NCBI RefSeq assembly: GCF_006864135.1
Contig: NZ_SADV01000013.1
Coordinates: forward strand, 1 to 64,000
Reading direction: 5' to 3'
DNA length: 64,000 nucleotides
Source: Lysinibacillus sphaericus
GTDB lineage: Bacteria > Bacillota > Bacilli > Bacillales_A > Planococcaceae
Both the position numbers and the translations under genes were made by a program. Under the pieces are notes generated by a model, which searched no databases, was not told the origin of the DNA, and was given only the letters and a program-made list of their open reading frames with translations. Numbering within the stretch: the stretch's first letter is position 1; each line of letters begins with the position of its first letter. Positions 46,052-54,540 of the stretch are shown here, piece by piece.

Positions 46052-46414
46052 TTATTTCTTCATTAACTCCTGTACTTTTGCAGGTAGCTCATGGAATTTT
46101 ACTTCATCATATGATGAAACTTCTGTTTCTTTTTTTACATAAAGCTTTAAGTATGCATCATGACGTAAATTTTTCTGAGCTGAAAACTTCAATGTTTTCT
46201 CTTCACCGTTCTCGTCATAAGCAGGTAGCTCGTACCAATATGACTTCCATATTTCTCCGTTGCTTGCCTTGAATTCCTCCATTTCACCATCAGTAGTGAT
46301 ATGAACATAGTATGCTTCTTTATTTAAACGGTTAAAATCAACGGTCATCAGCACAACAAGACCTACAACGAACAATAAGAACAATGCTCCTATACCTAAG
46401 AAAACCTTTTTCAT
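46052..46414 (-). CDS. YxeA family (DUF1093) small exported protein
   Basis: A 120-aa protein with N-terminal membrane anchor MKKVFLGIGALFLLFVVGLV and an OB-like DUF1093 domain with SYWYELPAYDENGEEKTLKF and a KEVSSYDEV-like end. B. subtilis YxeA is encoded right after the YxdLM transporter, as here. ATG 46414 has AGGGG 9 nt upstream and is almost in contact with the permease stop (46416). The frame extends to 46495, inside the permease gene, and that part is not used. Confidence 0.88.
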   Translation of the reverse strand: MKKVFLGIGALFLLFVVGLVVLMTVDFNRLNKEAYYVHITTDGEMEEFKASNGEIWKSYWYELPAYDENGEEKTLKFSAQKNLRHDAYLKLYVKKETEVSSYDEVKFHELPAKVQELMKK

Positions 46415-46415
46415 A

Positions 46416-48284
46416 TTAATTCCCCTGTCTAATAATTTTATAGAATGAACGAACTGTAAAGATATAATAGATGCCGTAAATTGCTGAATAAGCAATCATC
46501 CACAGAATTACTGGTTTAGTAATATCCATACTAAATAGCTGTGAAAAGGCTAGTAGCGCAAATGCACTATGGACGATGCCAACAACGAGTGGTGCACTAA
46601 AGATAACGGCAACCTGCCCTGCAACTGTTTTTAATATTTGTTTTTTGTTCACACCGATTTTATTTAAAATTGCATATTTAGGCTGATCTTCCTCTGCCTC
46701 GGTTAAAACTTTAAAGTAAATAATACTTCCTGTCGCTGCTAAAAATACTAATCCTAAAAAGCTTCCTACAAACAATAGTGATCCTACAGTAGCTAAACCA
46801 TCCTCATAACTTTGCGGAACACTTGAAAACCCTTCTTGCTGTTCAGTAGATAGTTGATTGTAAATTTCCTTTGAAATAGCCTGTTGCTTTAAGTCATTAT
46901 CCATACCAACTACCTGCATTTTAACATCTTCTGCATTAGTTGCAGCGAACACTTTATCATTTACAACGAGGACTGTACCAGCTGGAATAAAGTTTAATAC
47001 ACTCTCTGTATACATTTTATCAACATGGAATGATTCCCCGTTCTCTAATTTAAATTCTTCACCGGTAAAATCATGTGAAAAACGTTCATCGAAGCTTGTA
47101 TCAAGTAAAACTGTTGCACCATTTGCAATGTGCAATTGTTCATCTTTCCCCTGCAATTTTGCTAGACGATTATAGTCGGATTCCTTTAATAATGTATATT
47201 CAAAAAACGAAAATTCATTATCCACACGTAAATTTTTCACAGAAAGCGATTCGTTGTATAAGACGTCTTCTTGAGAAATTTTTACCGTATCGCCCTTCCA
47301 CATAAATGTGTTAGGTAGCGCATGACGTACACTGGCTTCGGCATTGTAATACATACCGAAAACGCCACCACCTGCTGTGATCGTTGTCGCACTTAAAATA
47401 GCGATAATAGAAAGTGATTTAGCATTTGCTCGAATACGGTACAATAATTGTGAAACACCAATTAAATTCAAGCCTTTCCATGACCAAGAAGTTGCTTTTT
47501 TCAACGCCGTTAACACAAATACGCTAACACTATGGAATAATAAATATGTCCCTGCAATTGTCATACCTATAACCATTAGTGGCGTACCTAAAATTGTGAA
47601 GAATCTCCAAATTTTACTCGTAAAGATTTCTGCAGACGCTGTATAATAACCAAATGCAAGTAGCGCTGTCCCAAGTATAGCTGCTATTAATGATGCACGC
47701 GGAATTTTCTCTCCTTGCTTCTCAGCATGGAACAGGTCAATCAATTTAAATTGATAGATGACACGATAACCTTGTAAAGATGTGAATAAAAATAGTAGTG
47801 CAAAAATACATGTTGTATTGACTAGAGCCTCAGGGGAAAATGTTAAACTTCCTACAACCTCAAAGCCCATTAAACGTACTAAGATCATTAATAAACCTTG
47901 TGACATAAAGAATCCAAGAACAATTCCTAGTACTAGGGAAACAAAACCGATCACTAAATTCTCAAAAAAGAGCATTAAGCCGATTTTCTGCTTACGCACA
48001 CCTAATAGCGAGTAAAGTGCTACTTCCTTTTTACGTTTTTTCATAAAAAACGAATTGGAATACGCCATAAAGATGACGATAAAGAATAATAACACAACAG
48101 ATGATCCACTCATCAATCCTTTAATTTGCCGTGAAAATTGTTGTGAGGCTAAAATATCATCATTATATTTTAATGTCACAAACGTAAAGTAGATAACGAT
48201 ACTAAAAACCATCGAAGCGATATATAAAAAGTAGTTCGACAAATTACGCTGGATATTTTTACGCGCTAAACTAAATAACGTCAT
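46416..48284 (-). CDS. BceB/YxdM-type ABC transporter permease
   Basis: A 622-aa FtsX-like permease with about ten TM helices and a large extracellular domain of about 200 residues between helices 7 and 8 (roughly 310-500), the hallmark of peptide-antibiotic sensing and detoxification permeases. N-terminal [20 protein letters not shown] and the KKRKKEVALYSLLGVRKQKI loop are typical. It overlaps the ATPase gene by 14 nt. Such transporters confer resistance to bacitracin, lantibiotics or host peptides and signal to a partner kinase. Confidence 0.93.
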   Translation of the reverse strand: MTLFSLARKNIQRNLSNYFLYIASMVFSIVIYFTFVTLKYNDDILASQQFSRQIKGLMSGSSVVLLFFIVIFMAYSNSFFMKKRKKEVALYSLLGVRKQKIGLMLFFENLVIGFVSLVLGIVLGFFMSQGLLMILVRLMGFEVVGSLTFSPEALVNTTCIFALLFLFTSLQGYRVIYQFKLIDLFHAEKQGEKIPRASLIAAILGTALLAFGYYTASAEIFTSKIWRFFTILGTPLMVIGMTIAGTYLLFHSVSVFVLTALKKATSWSWKGLNLIGVSQLLYRIRANAKSLSIIAILSATTITAGGGVFGMYYNAEASVRHALPNTFMWKGDTVKISQEDVLYNESLSVKNLRVDNEFSFFEYTLLKESDYNRLAKLQGKDEQLHIANGATVLLDTSFDERFSHDFTGEEFKLENGESFHVDKMYTESVLNFIPAGTVLVVNDKVFAATNAEDVKMQVVGMDNDLKQQAISKEIYNQLSTEQQEGFSSVPQSYEDGLATVGSLLFVGSFLGLVFLAATGSIIYFKVLTEAEEDQPKYAILNKIGVNKKQILKTVAGQVAVIFSAPLVVGIVHSAFALLAFSQLFSMDITKPVILWMIAYSAIYGIYYIFTVRSFYKIIRQGN

Positions 48285-49038
48285 TTACTCCACCTCCGAT
48301 GCCTCCAAGCACCTGTAAAATCTCTTGGAAGAATTGCTTTCTTGTTTGAGTACCACGGTGAATTTCCTTAGAAAGCTGTCCATCTTGAATAAATAGAATG
48401 CGCTGGCAAAAGCTTGCTGCGAATGCATCATGCGTCACCATCATAATAGTGGACGCTTGAGAATTATTCAAATCACTTAAACTTTCAAGTAAGTCTGTTG
48501 CTGATTTTGAATCAAGAGCACCAGTTGGCTCATCCGCAAATATTAATTTCGGCTCTGTAACTAATGCACGTGATGATGCTGTACGTTGTTTTTGCCCACC
48601 AGAAATTTGGTATGGGTATTTATCGAGTAACTCTTTTATCCCAAACAGTGTAGCTATGCGTTCTACCTTTGCGTTAATTGCCTTTGTTGGCACTTTTGCA
48701 ATCGCAAGTGGCAGTACGATATTTTCACGAACGGTTAAAGAATCAAGTAAGTTATAGTCTTGGAAGATAAAACCTAGATTGTCGCGACGAAAATCTGCTA
48801 ACTCTGCGTCCTTCATGCGCGCTAAGTTTGTATCACCAATAATGATTTCACCAGTCGTTGGTGTATCAATTGTCGCTAACACATTTAGTAGCGTGGATTT
48901 CCCAGCCCCCGAAGGCCCCATTACACCAACAAACTCTCCTTTTTCTACTTCAAATGATATATTCGATAGCGCTGTAAATGTATTTGCGCCTTTGCCGTAA
49001 GTTTTTTCTACATTTTGTACCTTTAATAATGGCGTCAT
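48271..49038 (-). CDS. BceA/YxdL-type ABC transporter ATPase
   Basis: A 255-aa ATPase with Walker [10 protein letters not shown], signature [15 protein letters not shown], Walker [13 protein letters not shown] and the H-loop MVTHD. The signature has TASSRAL where most members have VAAARAL. First gene of the minus-strand operon ATPase-permease-yxeA. GAGGTGAGCG lies before the ATG. Confidence 0.95.
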   Translation of the reverse strand: MTPLLKVQNVEKTYGKGANTFTALSNISFEVEKGEFVGVMGPSGAGKSTLLNVLATIDTPTTGEIIIGDTNLARMKDAELADFRRDNLGFIFQDYNLLDSLTVRENIVLPLAIAKVPTKAINAKVERIATLFGIKELLDKYPYQISGGQKQRTASSRALVTEPKLIFADEPTGALDSKSATDLLESLSDLNNSQASTIMMVTHDAFAASFCQRILFIQDGQLSKEIHRGTQTRKQFFQEILQVLGGIGGGVNDVI

Positions 49039-49132
49039 AAACGCTCACCTCTTCTTTCTGACTTTAGTATACGACCCCAAACTTACAACAAAGTTGTCGC
49101 AAGCTTACAACAACCTTAAATCGTAGGCAATT

Positions 49133-49202
49133 TATCGAGAATTTTTCGCATTTTATCGAAACTTTTATGTGTTTTATCGAAAAATTTTCGCGTTTTATCG
49201 AC
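49133..49202. repeat. 21-bp-period TTATCGA repeat, four units
   Basis: TTATCGA begins at 49133, 49154, 49175 and 49196, an exact 21-bp spacing, with variable A/T-rich sequence between. It fills the gap between the glutathione peroxidase terminator and the ATPase gene start. On the minus strand the units would read as heptapeptides beginning Asp-Lys. The same design with TTATCGG occurs at 32.24 kb. Confidence 0.85.
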
Positions 49203-49204
49203 CA

Positions 49205-49238
49205 AAAAGGATTCACACACAAACTGTGCGTGAATCCT
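49205..49238 (-). terminator. Terminator of the glutathione peroxidase gene
   Basis: The minus strand reads GGATTCACGCACA, short loop, TGTGTGTGAATCC, then TTTTTGG, 10 nt past the stop. Confidence 0.9.
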
Positions 49239-49247
49239 CCAACTTTA

Positions 49248-49721
49248 TTATGCTAATACTTTTTTAATATCATTCTCAAAACTACTTGGCTTATCAGCTG
49301 AACCATAGCGTCCTACAATCTCACCATTACGATTCACAAGGAATTTTGTGAAATTCCACTTTATACTGTTACCTAGAAAGCCTTTAGAATGAGATGTCAA
49401 ATGCTCAAAAATAGGGTGTGCATCTTTACCATTGACCTTTACTATTTCATGCATCGGGAATGTCACTCCATATGTCAAACGACATTGTGATGCTGCTTCC
49501 TCAGCAGTCGCAACTTCTTGCTTAAACTGATTTGATGGGAAGCCAAGAATAACAAGGCCTTTATCCTGATATTTTTTATATAGATCTTCTAATTCTTCAA
49601 ACTGTGGTGTAAAACCACATTTGGAAGCCGTATTAACAATTAACATTGCCTTACCCTTATAACGATCTAAACTATATTCAGTACCATCGTCTAGAGCAAC
49701 TTGAATGTCGTAAATGCTCAT
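49248..49721 (-). CDS. Glutathione peroxidase-like thiol peroxidase
   Basis: A 157-aa GPx/BsaA-type protein that reduces peroxides with thioredoxin or bacillithiol. The peroxidatic Cys35 lies in NTASKCGFTPQ, the Gln in GFPSNQF and the Trp in IKWNFTKFLVN, so the catalytic set is complete. It has the resolving-type Cys in SQCRLTYG. It is 18 bp downstream of the disulfide-reductase-like gene on the same strand, suggesting a joint redox-defence operon. Confidence 0.93.
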   Translation of the reverse strand: MSIYDIQVALDDGTEYSLDRYKGKAMLIVNTASKCGFTPQFEELEDLYKKYQDKGLVILGFPSNQFKQEVATAEEAASQCRLTYGVTFPMHEIVKVNGKDAHPIFEHLTSHSKGFLGNSIKWNFTKFLVNRNGEIVGRYGSADKPSSFENDIKKVLA

Positions 49722-49739
49722 TTCTAATTACCCCCAATG

Positions 49740-51074
49740 TTATAAACGCCCATTTTTTCTGGCAATCTGCTGTAGAGGATCCCAAACACCATTGAATGGA
49801 GGCGCGTAGGCTAAATCTAAATCTAGTAAATCTGGTAATGTCATTTTATTGTATAAGGCGGTCGCAAACACATCGATCCGTTTATCAACACCTGCAGGTC
49901 CAACAATTTGTGCTCCTAAAAGTTGTTGATCTCGTTTACGAACAACAATTTTAATAAACATCCGTTGAGCACCAGGGTAATAACCTGCAATATGGCGGGC
50001 AGATAATTTAAAGGCCTCATACTCAAAGCCTAGCTCTTTAGCCTTGCGCTCATTAATACCTGTCGTAGCGATTGTTAAATTGAAAAACTTTAAGATTGAA
50101 GTACCTACAATACCACTAAACGGCGCAGATTTGCCTGACATATTGAGTCCCGCTAAACGACCTTGCTTATTAGCAGTCGTGCCAAGAGGTACATAATCTA
50201 AGCGTTCTTTTACAATATTAAAATGCGTTGCACAATCTCCCGCAGCATAAATATTTTCAACAGATGTCTCTAAATGTCGATTGACGATGACCGCACCATT
50301 TTTAGCTAGTGCTACACCTGTTCCCTCTAAAAATTGTGTATTCGGTTTAATTCCAACGGCCATAATGACTAAATCTGTATCAAAAGCGCCATTGTCCGTA
50401 ATAACACGCTCAACACGGTGATTGCCCTCAAACGCCTCTACTTTTGTATTTAGCACAAGCTCGATGTCATTCTTTTTTGCTTCCTCATGAACATGTTGCG
50501 CAAACTCTTCGTCTAAAATTCTTGCAACATAGCTACCTCGTTGAATCAATCTTACTTTTTTACCGCAAGCATGTATCGTCTCGGCCATTTCTAGCCCAAT
50601 ATAGCCTGCACCTATAATTGTTACATTTTCTATATCTAACGTTAAATCAGCTAGTAAATCCTCTAGCTGCGGTATTGTTTTCACCGTGTGTATACCCGCT
50701 AAATTTGAACCCTTCTCCACTGGCATAATAGGATCTGCACCTGTTGCAATAAGTAGCTTATCATAAGGAATTTCAAACGATTCCCCGGACGACTGCGTTC
50801 CAAAAACTAGCTTCTGTTCAACATCAATTCTGTTCACCTCATGACCAACACGGGCATCGATACGATACTTATCACGAAAAGTTTCTACATCTCTTGCTAT
50901 AAGACGCTTTGTCGATGAAATACGCCCATCTACCACATAGGGTAAGCCACACTGCCCATATGAATAAATAAAGCCACGTTCTACAGATGTAATCTCTGCT
51001 CCTGGTACATTTCGATATATTTCCATTGCTGCTGACATTCCGGCAGCATCTCCTCCAATGATTACGTATTTCAT
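49740..51074 (-). CDS. FAD-dependent CoA-disulfide reductase / NADH oxidase family protein
   Basis: A 444-aa pyridine nucleotide-disulfide oxidoreductase with a single active Cys42 (SYGQCGLPYVVDG), the arrangement of CoA-disulfide reductase and NADH oxidase (Nox). FAD motif IGGDAAGMSAA at the N-terminus, NAD motif GAGYIGLEMAE near residue 155, second FAD block YAAGDCA near 275, and a C-terminal dimerisation domain. The Cys environment fits CoADR. The neighbouring peroxidase gene suggests thiol redox control. Confidence 0.9.
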   Translation of the reverse strand: MKYVIIGGDAAGMSAAMEIYRNVPGAEITSVERGFIYSYGQCGLPYVVDGRISSTKRLIARDVETFRDKYRIDARVGHEVNRIDVEQKLVFGTQSSGESFEIPYDKLLIATGADPIMPVEKGSNLAGIHTVKTIPQLEDLLADLTLDIENVTIIGAGYIGLEMAETIHACGKKVRLIQRGSYVARILDEEFAQHVHEEAKKNDIELVLNTKVEAFEGNHRVERVITDNGAFDTDLVIMAVGIKPNTQFLEGTGVALAKNGAVIVNRHLETSVENIYAAGDCATHFNIVKERLDYVPLGTTANKQGRLAGLNMSGKSAPFSGIVGTSILKFFNLTIATTGINERKAKELGFEYEAFKLSARHIAGYYPGAQRMFIKIVVRKRDQQLLGAQIVGPAGVDKRIDVFATALYNKMTLPDLLDLDLAYAPPFNGVWDPLQQIARKNGRL

Positions 51075-51087
51075 CCAACAATCCCCC

Positions 51088-52233
51088 TTATTTTTTTCTC
51101 GTTGCTAGTAAGCCTGCGTAATAGTCCATAAATAAACGGCGTCTGCCTCCACTTACGATGACCCTTATTACATGAATAGCAATTACCATCGTTAGAACAA
51201 AATTCGCAATAAAGGCTAGCAATGTAATGACAATTTGCAGTACATAAAATGGTGAATCCATATCTAATTGAATATTTCCAAAAGTTGTTATCATTTCCGA
51301 AGTACATACTACCACGAGAATAGCAACACAGCGGCGCCAAGATTGACTGACAATACTTTTGCCGTTTTCACTGACCATTGTAAAACGCATAAATTTCATC
51401 CCTAACGTTGCCCCACTTGTAAAGCTTGGAACAACTCCAAATAGCAACATATACAAAGCAATTTTCACTAAAAACTCGAACATACCACTATAACCTGTTA
51501 CGACACCAACGAAGAACAAAATGAACTGTACGATAATCAAATCAACTGCTAGTGCTAACAAAATAGATAATGGCTTGATGATATCTTTTTCGACCATTTC
51601 TGCTGCTTTAGCCGCTACCTCTTCATGTGAAGGAAACAGCGCCCACACAACAGGGGCTAAAAAGAATCCTAATAGTGCACCAACACTGTTAAGCATTAAA
51701 TCATCCACATCAAAGATTCGATACGCACAATTAAAGATGCCATAAATCCCCGTAAATTGAGTTACCTCATAAAACAATGTTAGCAAAAAGCTAAATAGAA
51801 ATGCACGCTTCCAGTACTCCTTTTTTTTAAGAAAATAACGCAAGTATACACCGAATGGCATGAGCAGTAAGAAATTATAGAATGCTTGATAAAAAGCAGG
51901 CTGCTTTGGTATATAAATCCACGTTGATGGATTCGTCAGAACAATCCCACTATCCTTTAAAATATCCGTGACAAATTGAAAAAGATGTAAATTATAATGG
52001 ACTGTATCTGCAGCTTGTAGAGAGCAAGTATCACGTGTTTCCGGGAAAGGTAGTAAAACTAAACATAATGCCGATAAAAAGTAAAAAATAAATGAGAACA
52101 TAATAATCGTTTTGGATACAGATAAGTAGCCATATTTCCGATAGGTATAAATAAGCCAAGGTACAAATAGTACAAAGGATAAAAAAATTGTTATTAAAAA
52201 AGCTACCATAATAGAATTTGTATAAACTGACAT
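51088..52233 (-). CDS. VanZ-like and RDD-domain membrane protein
   Basis: A 381-aa membrane protein. The N-terminal part (about residues 1-180) is VanZ-like, with LLPFPETR, NFLLLMPFGVYLRYF and EVTQFTGIYGIFNCAYRIFDVDDLMLN (shown in pieces of the same region). The C-terminal part is an RDD domain with TLGMKFMRFTMV and three TM helices. VanZ relatives confer low-level teicoplanin resistance; this fusion is of unknown function. The start at ATG 52233 follows GAGGTG; the open frame reaches 52272. It ends 13 bp before the CoADR-like gene. Confidence 0.85.
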   Translation of the reverse strand: MSVYTNSIMVAFLITIFLSFVLFVPWLIYTYRKYGYLSVSKTIIMFSFIFYFLSALCLVLLPFPETRDTCSLQAADTVHYNLHLFQFVTDILKDSGIVLTNPSTWIYIPKQPAFYQAFYNFLLLMPFGVYLRYFLKKKEYWKRAFLFSFLLTLFYEVTQFTGIYGIFNCAYRIFDVDDLMLNSVGALLGFFLAPVVWALFPSHEEVAAKAAEMVEKDIIKPLSILLALAVDLIIVQFILFFVGVVTGYSGMFEFLVKIALYMLLFGVVPSFTSGATLGMKFMRFTMVSENGKSIVSQSWRRCVAILVVVCTSEMITTFGNIQLDMDSPFYVLQIVITLLAFIANFVLTMVIAIHVIRVIVSGGRRRLFMDYYAGLLATRKK

Positions 52234-52280
52234 AGAACACACCTCTTCGTTTAAAAATCGGCTCTTCATCATAAAGTGTC

Positions 52281-52336
52281 GTTGATTTCCGTTTCGACTG
52301 GGCGCTTTCCTAGGGGCGTCCGATGAGCCGCTTCAG
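52281..52336. repeat. Family A element, truncated copy 9
   Basis: GTTGATTTCCGTTTCGACTG, GGCGCTTTCCTAGGGGCGTC, CGATGAGCCGCTTCAG. The left arm only, just upstream of the VanZ-RDD gene. Confidence 0.75.
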
Positions 52337-52432
52337 TGATAAACTTCAAAATAATCTTAAACTTAGTTTAGCACTTGAACACAACACGAATGTTTCACCA
52401 ACCTTAAATAATCTTAACTAATGATGTAAAGT

Positions 52433-52518
52433 TAAAATTCCGCGTAGACTCCCAGAAGACAAACAAGAGTACGCCAATGTAGCTCGTGCCTGCCCACTGA
52501 AAGAAAAGCGGAATTTTA
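52433..52518. repeat. 86-bp element with perfect 11-bp terminal inverted repeats
   Basis: TAAAATTCCGC (52433-52443) and GCGGAATTTTA (52508-52518) bracket a GC-richer core. The shape fits a very small MITE or a long hairpin. It has no clear target-site duplication, and no second copy was seen in the window. Confidence 0.5.
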
Positions 52519-52567
52519 CTAAATAAGAATATTAATTTTTGTTTGGAAAGGCTTATACGCCAGCATA

Positions 52568-52855
52568 TTATGCTTTTGCAATTTCCTCTTTGCAAAATGC
52601 TAAAATTTCCTCTAGCTCTTCATCCTCTAATGCAAAGTCTAAATATTCGCCTTCAGCTTTTTCCATGATGAAGTAATTTAAAACAAATGACTCTTCACCT
52701 TTTTCAGCAATTAGTACACGAATTTCAATTCCGGCTTCGTGATAAAGCTCATCTTCTTCATCAATATCTACATCTAAAATAAATTCGTAGCGCTTGCCTT
52801 CAATAATGTTTGTTGGATCTAAAATTTCTTCCATCGAGAATTGTGTAATTTCCAT
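52568..52855 (-). CDS. Small acidic cytoplasmic protein (DUF6509-like)
   Basis: A 95-aa, very acidic protein: MEITQFSMEEILDPTNIIEG, RYEFILDVDIDEEDELY, then FVLNYFIMEKAEGEYLDFAL and ELEEILAFCKEEI. The pattern resembles a conserved Bacillaceae family that I recall as DUF6509; the assignment is from memory and not certain. AAAGGAGATCG lies before the ATG. No function is known. It is a single gene. Confidence 0.75.
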   Translation of the reverse strand: MEITQFSMEEILDPTNIIEGKRYEFILDVDIDEEDELYHEAGIEIRVLIAEKGEESFVLNYFIMEKAEGEYLDFALEDEELEEILAFCKEEIAKA

Positions 52856-53025
52856 TGTACGATCTCCTTTAAGTTAACCTGTTCTTATATATATTAAATC
52901 AAATTCAGCATGGGTCAAATAGAAAACTCATATACACTAGAAAGTAATTATGCCACAATGAAATAAAACTAGTTGAGAGATATGATTCTTATATGAATAC
53001 TCTACATAAAGGGGGAGGCTTTTTC

Positions 53026-54210
53026 TTGAAAGAACTACTATATTATCAAGATGTTATGCTGCGCGAATTTAATGCAACAGTTGTCAATAAAGGAACCGAT
53101 ATAGATGGCCGTAACTACGTGGTGCTATCAAATACTGCTTTTTATCCAACAGGAGGCGGGCAACCTCATGACACAGGTACTTTAAATGGTATCGAGGTCA
53201 TCGATGTTGAGAAAATGAATGATGAAATTCGTCATTATATTCAAGGTGACTCTTCAAATTTAGTTGGAGAGGTGCATGGTAAATTGAATTGGCAACGACG
53301 CTTTGATCATATGCAGCAACATGCAGGTCAGCATATTTTAACAGCGGCTTTTGTCGAGCTTTTTGATGCACCTACCGTTAGCTTCCACTTGGGCACTGAG
53401 CAGGTCACAATTGATATTGCAGTGGATACCCTAACGGAAGAGCAGCTTGTAGCAGCAGAAGCTCGTGCTAATGAAATTATTCTAGAGAATCTTCCGATTG
53501 AAACGAAATGGATTACAGAAAAAGAACTGGAGAACTATAGCCTACGTAAAGAGGTAGCCGTCACAGGAGATATTCGACTTGTTATTATTCCGGACTTTGA
53601 TTACAACGGTTGTGGCGGTACACATCCAACATCTACAGGACAAGTAAGTGCGATAAAAATCCTTGGCACTGAAAAAATGAAGGGTAATATTCGTGTCTCC
53701 TTTGTCTGTGGTCACAGGGTTTTAGCAGAGCTTGCCATGCGAAAGAAAGTACTAGCTGACGTTGCAAGACAATTAAGTGTACCTGAGGTTGAAGCAGCTA
53801 CAGCACTTACAAAAATGTTAACTACACAGAAAAATACAGAAAAAGCACTCGTAGCAGCAAAAGAGGAGCTACTGAATTATGAAGCAAAGGCGCTAGTATC
53901 TAGTAAAGAACGTATTATTACTGCAGCCTTTACTCAGCGTACTATGCAAGAGCTGCAAAAATTAGCTAGAACTATTGTCGCTGAGCAGACTGAAGCGATC
54001 GTATTACTTATTTCAGAAAATGAAGACAAGCTCCAGTTTGTCGCAGCACGTGGTGCAAAAGTTGAGAAAAGTATGAAGGACATTGCTGCAAAAGCATTGC
54101 CACTCATTAACGGAAAAGGTGGCGGCAGTGAGCAAATGGTACAAGGCGGTGGCGAGCGTATTATTTCTACCGAACAACTGTTGGAAGCTATGCAAGAAGT
54201 AGTTCAATAA
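53026..54210 (+). CDS. Alanyl-tRNA editing protein AlaX (long form)
   Basis: Trans-editing enzyme that hydrolyses Ser-tRNA(Ala) and Gly-tRNA(Ala). About 394 aa: an AlaRS-like beta-barrel (FYPTGGGQPHDTGTL), a zinc editing site with HMQQHAGQHIL (HxxxH) and CGGTHP, and a C-terminal DHHA1 domain ending with GKGGGSEQMVQGGG. That last part makes it AlaX-L rather than AlaX-S. I prefer TTG 53026, 7 nt after GGGGGAGG, over ATG 52993, which lies upstream of that site. Single gene. Confidence 0.92.
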   Translation: MKELLYYQDVMLREFNATVVNKGTDIDGRNYVVLSNTAFYPTGGGQPHDTGTLNGIEVIDVEKMNDEIRHYIQGDSSNLVGEVHGKLNWQRRFDHMQQHAGQHILTAAFVELFDAPTVSFHLGTEQVTIDIAVDTLTEEQLVAAEARANEIILENLPIETKWITEKELENYSLRKEVAVTGDIRLVIIPDFDYNGCGGTHPTSTGQVSAIKILGTEKMKGNIRVSFVCGHRVLAELAMRKKVLADVARQLSVPEVEAATALTKMLTTQKNTEKALVAAKEELLNYEAKALVSSKERIITAAFTQRTMQELQKLARTIVAEQTEAIVLLISENEDKLQFVAARGAKVEKSMKDIAAKALPLINGKGGGSEQMVQGGGERIISTEQLLEAMQEVVQ

Positions 54211-54226
54211 CAAATCATTTCGATGA

Positions 54227-54256
54227 TAGGAGCTCCCCATTACTGGGGTAGCTCCT
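54227..54256 (+). terminator. Hairpin after alaX-like gene
   Basis: AGGAGCT-CCCC-ATTACT-GGGG-TAGCTCCT followed by TTACT. A strong stem with a short T run, 17 nt after the stop. Confidence 0.75.
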
Positions 54257-54316
54257 TTACTCATTTATGGCATCGTTTACTGAACATCCTATTGCCGCTA
54301 TCTCCCCCATTGATAA

Positions 54317-54401
54317 TTATCCACAGACATTTGCTCAGCTGTAGTAATCGTTATCTTATTTCCCCACACATTATCCACATTCAATGCACAACTTATCCAC
54401 A
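54317..54401. promoter_or_regulatory. Intergenic DnaA-box cluster
   Basis: Three perfect TTATCCACA boxes, all in the same orientation, at 54317-54325, 54371-54379 and 54393-54401, in the 330-bp spacer before the Tat-secreted dehydrogenase gene. Three exact 9-mers in 85 bp is far above chance even in AT-rich DNA. They may bind DnaA as a titration site or control the downstream gene. Confidence 0.65.
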
Positions 54402-54540
54402 ATCTATCCCGATTACATTAAATTGAATCCTCGATTGGATTAAATTATAAATTTTTCCAATGATACCTGATTATAATTTACTTTTTTTGCTGATTATAAA
54501 AAATAGAATAGTTTCTATACATTTTGAGGGGAGGATTTCT

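Noticed and set aside
52404..52595. 63-codon minus-strand frame
   Set aside because: It overlaps the inverted-repeat element and the end of the small acidic protein gene, with no start signal.
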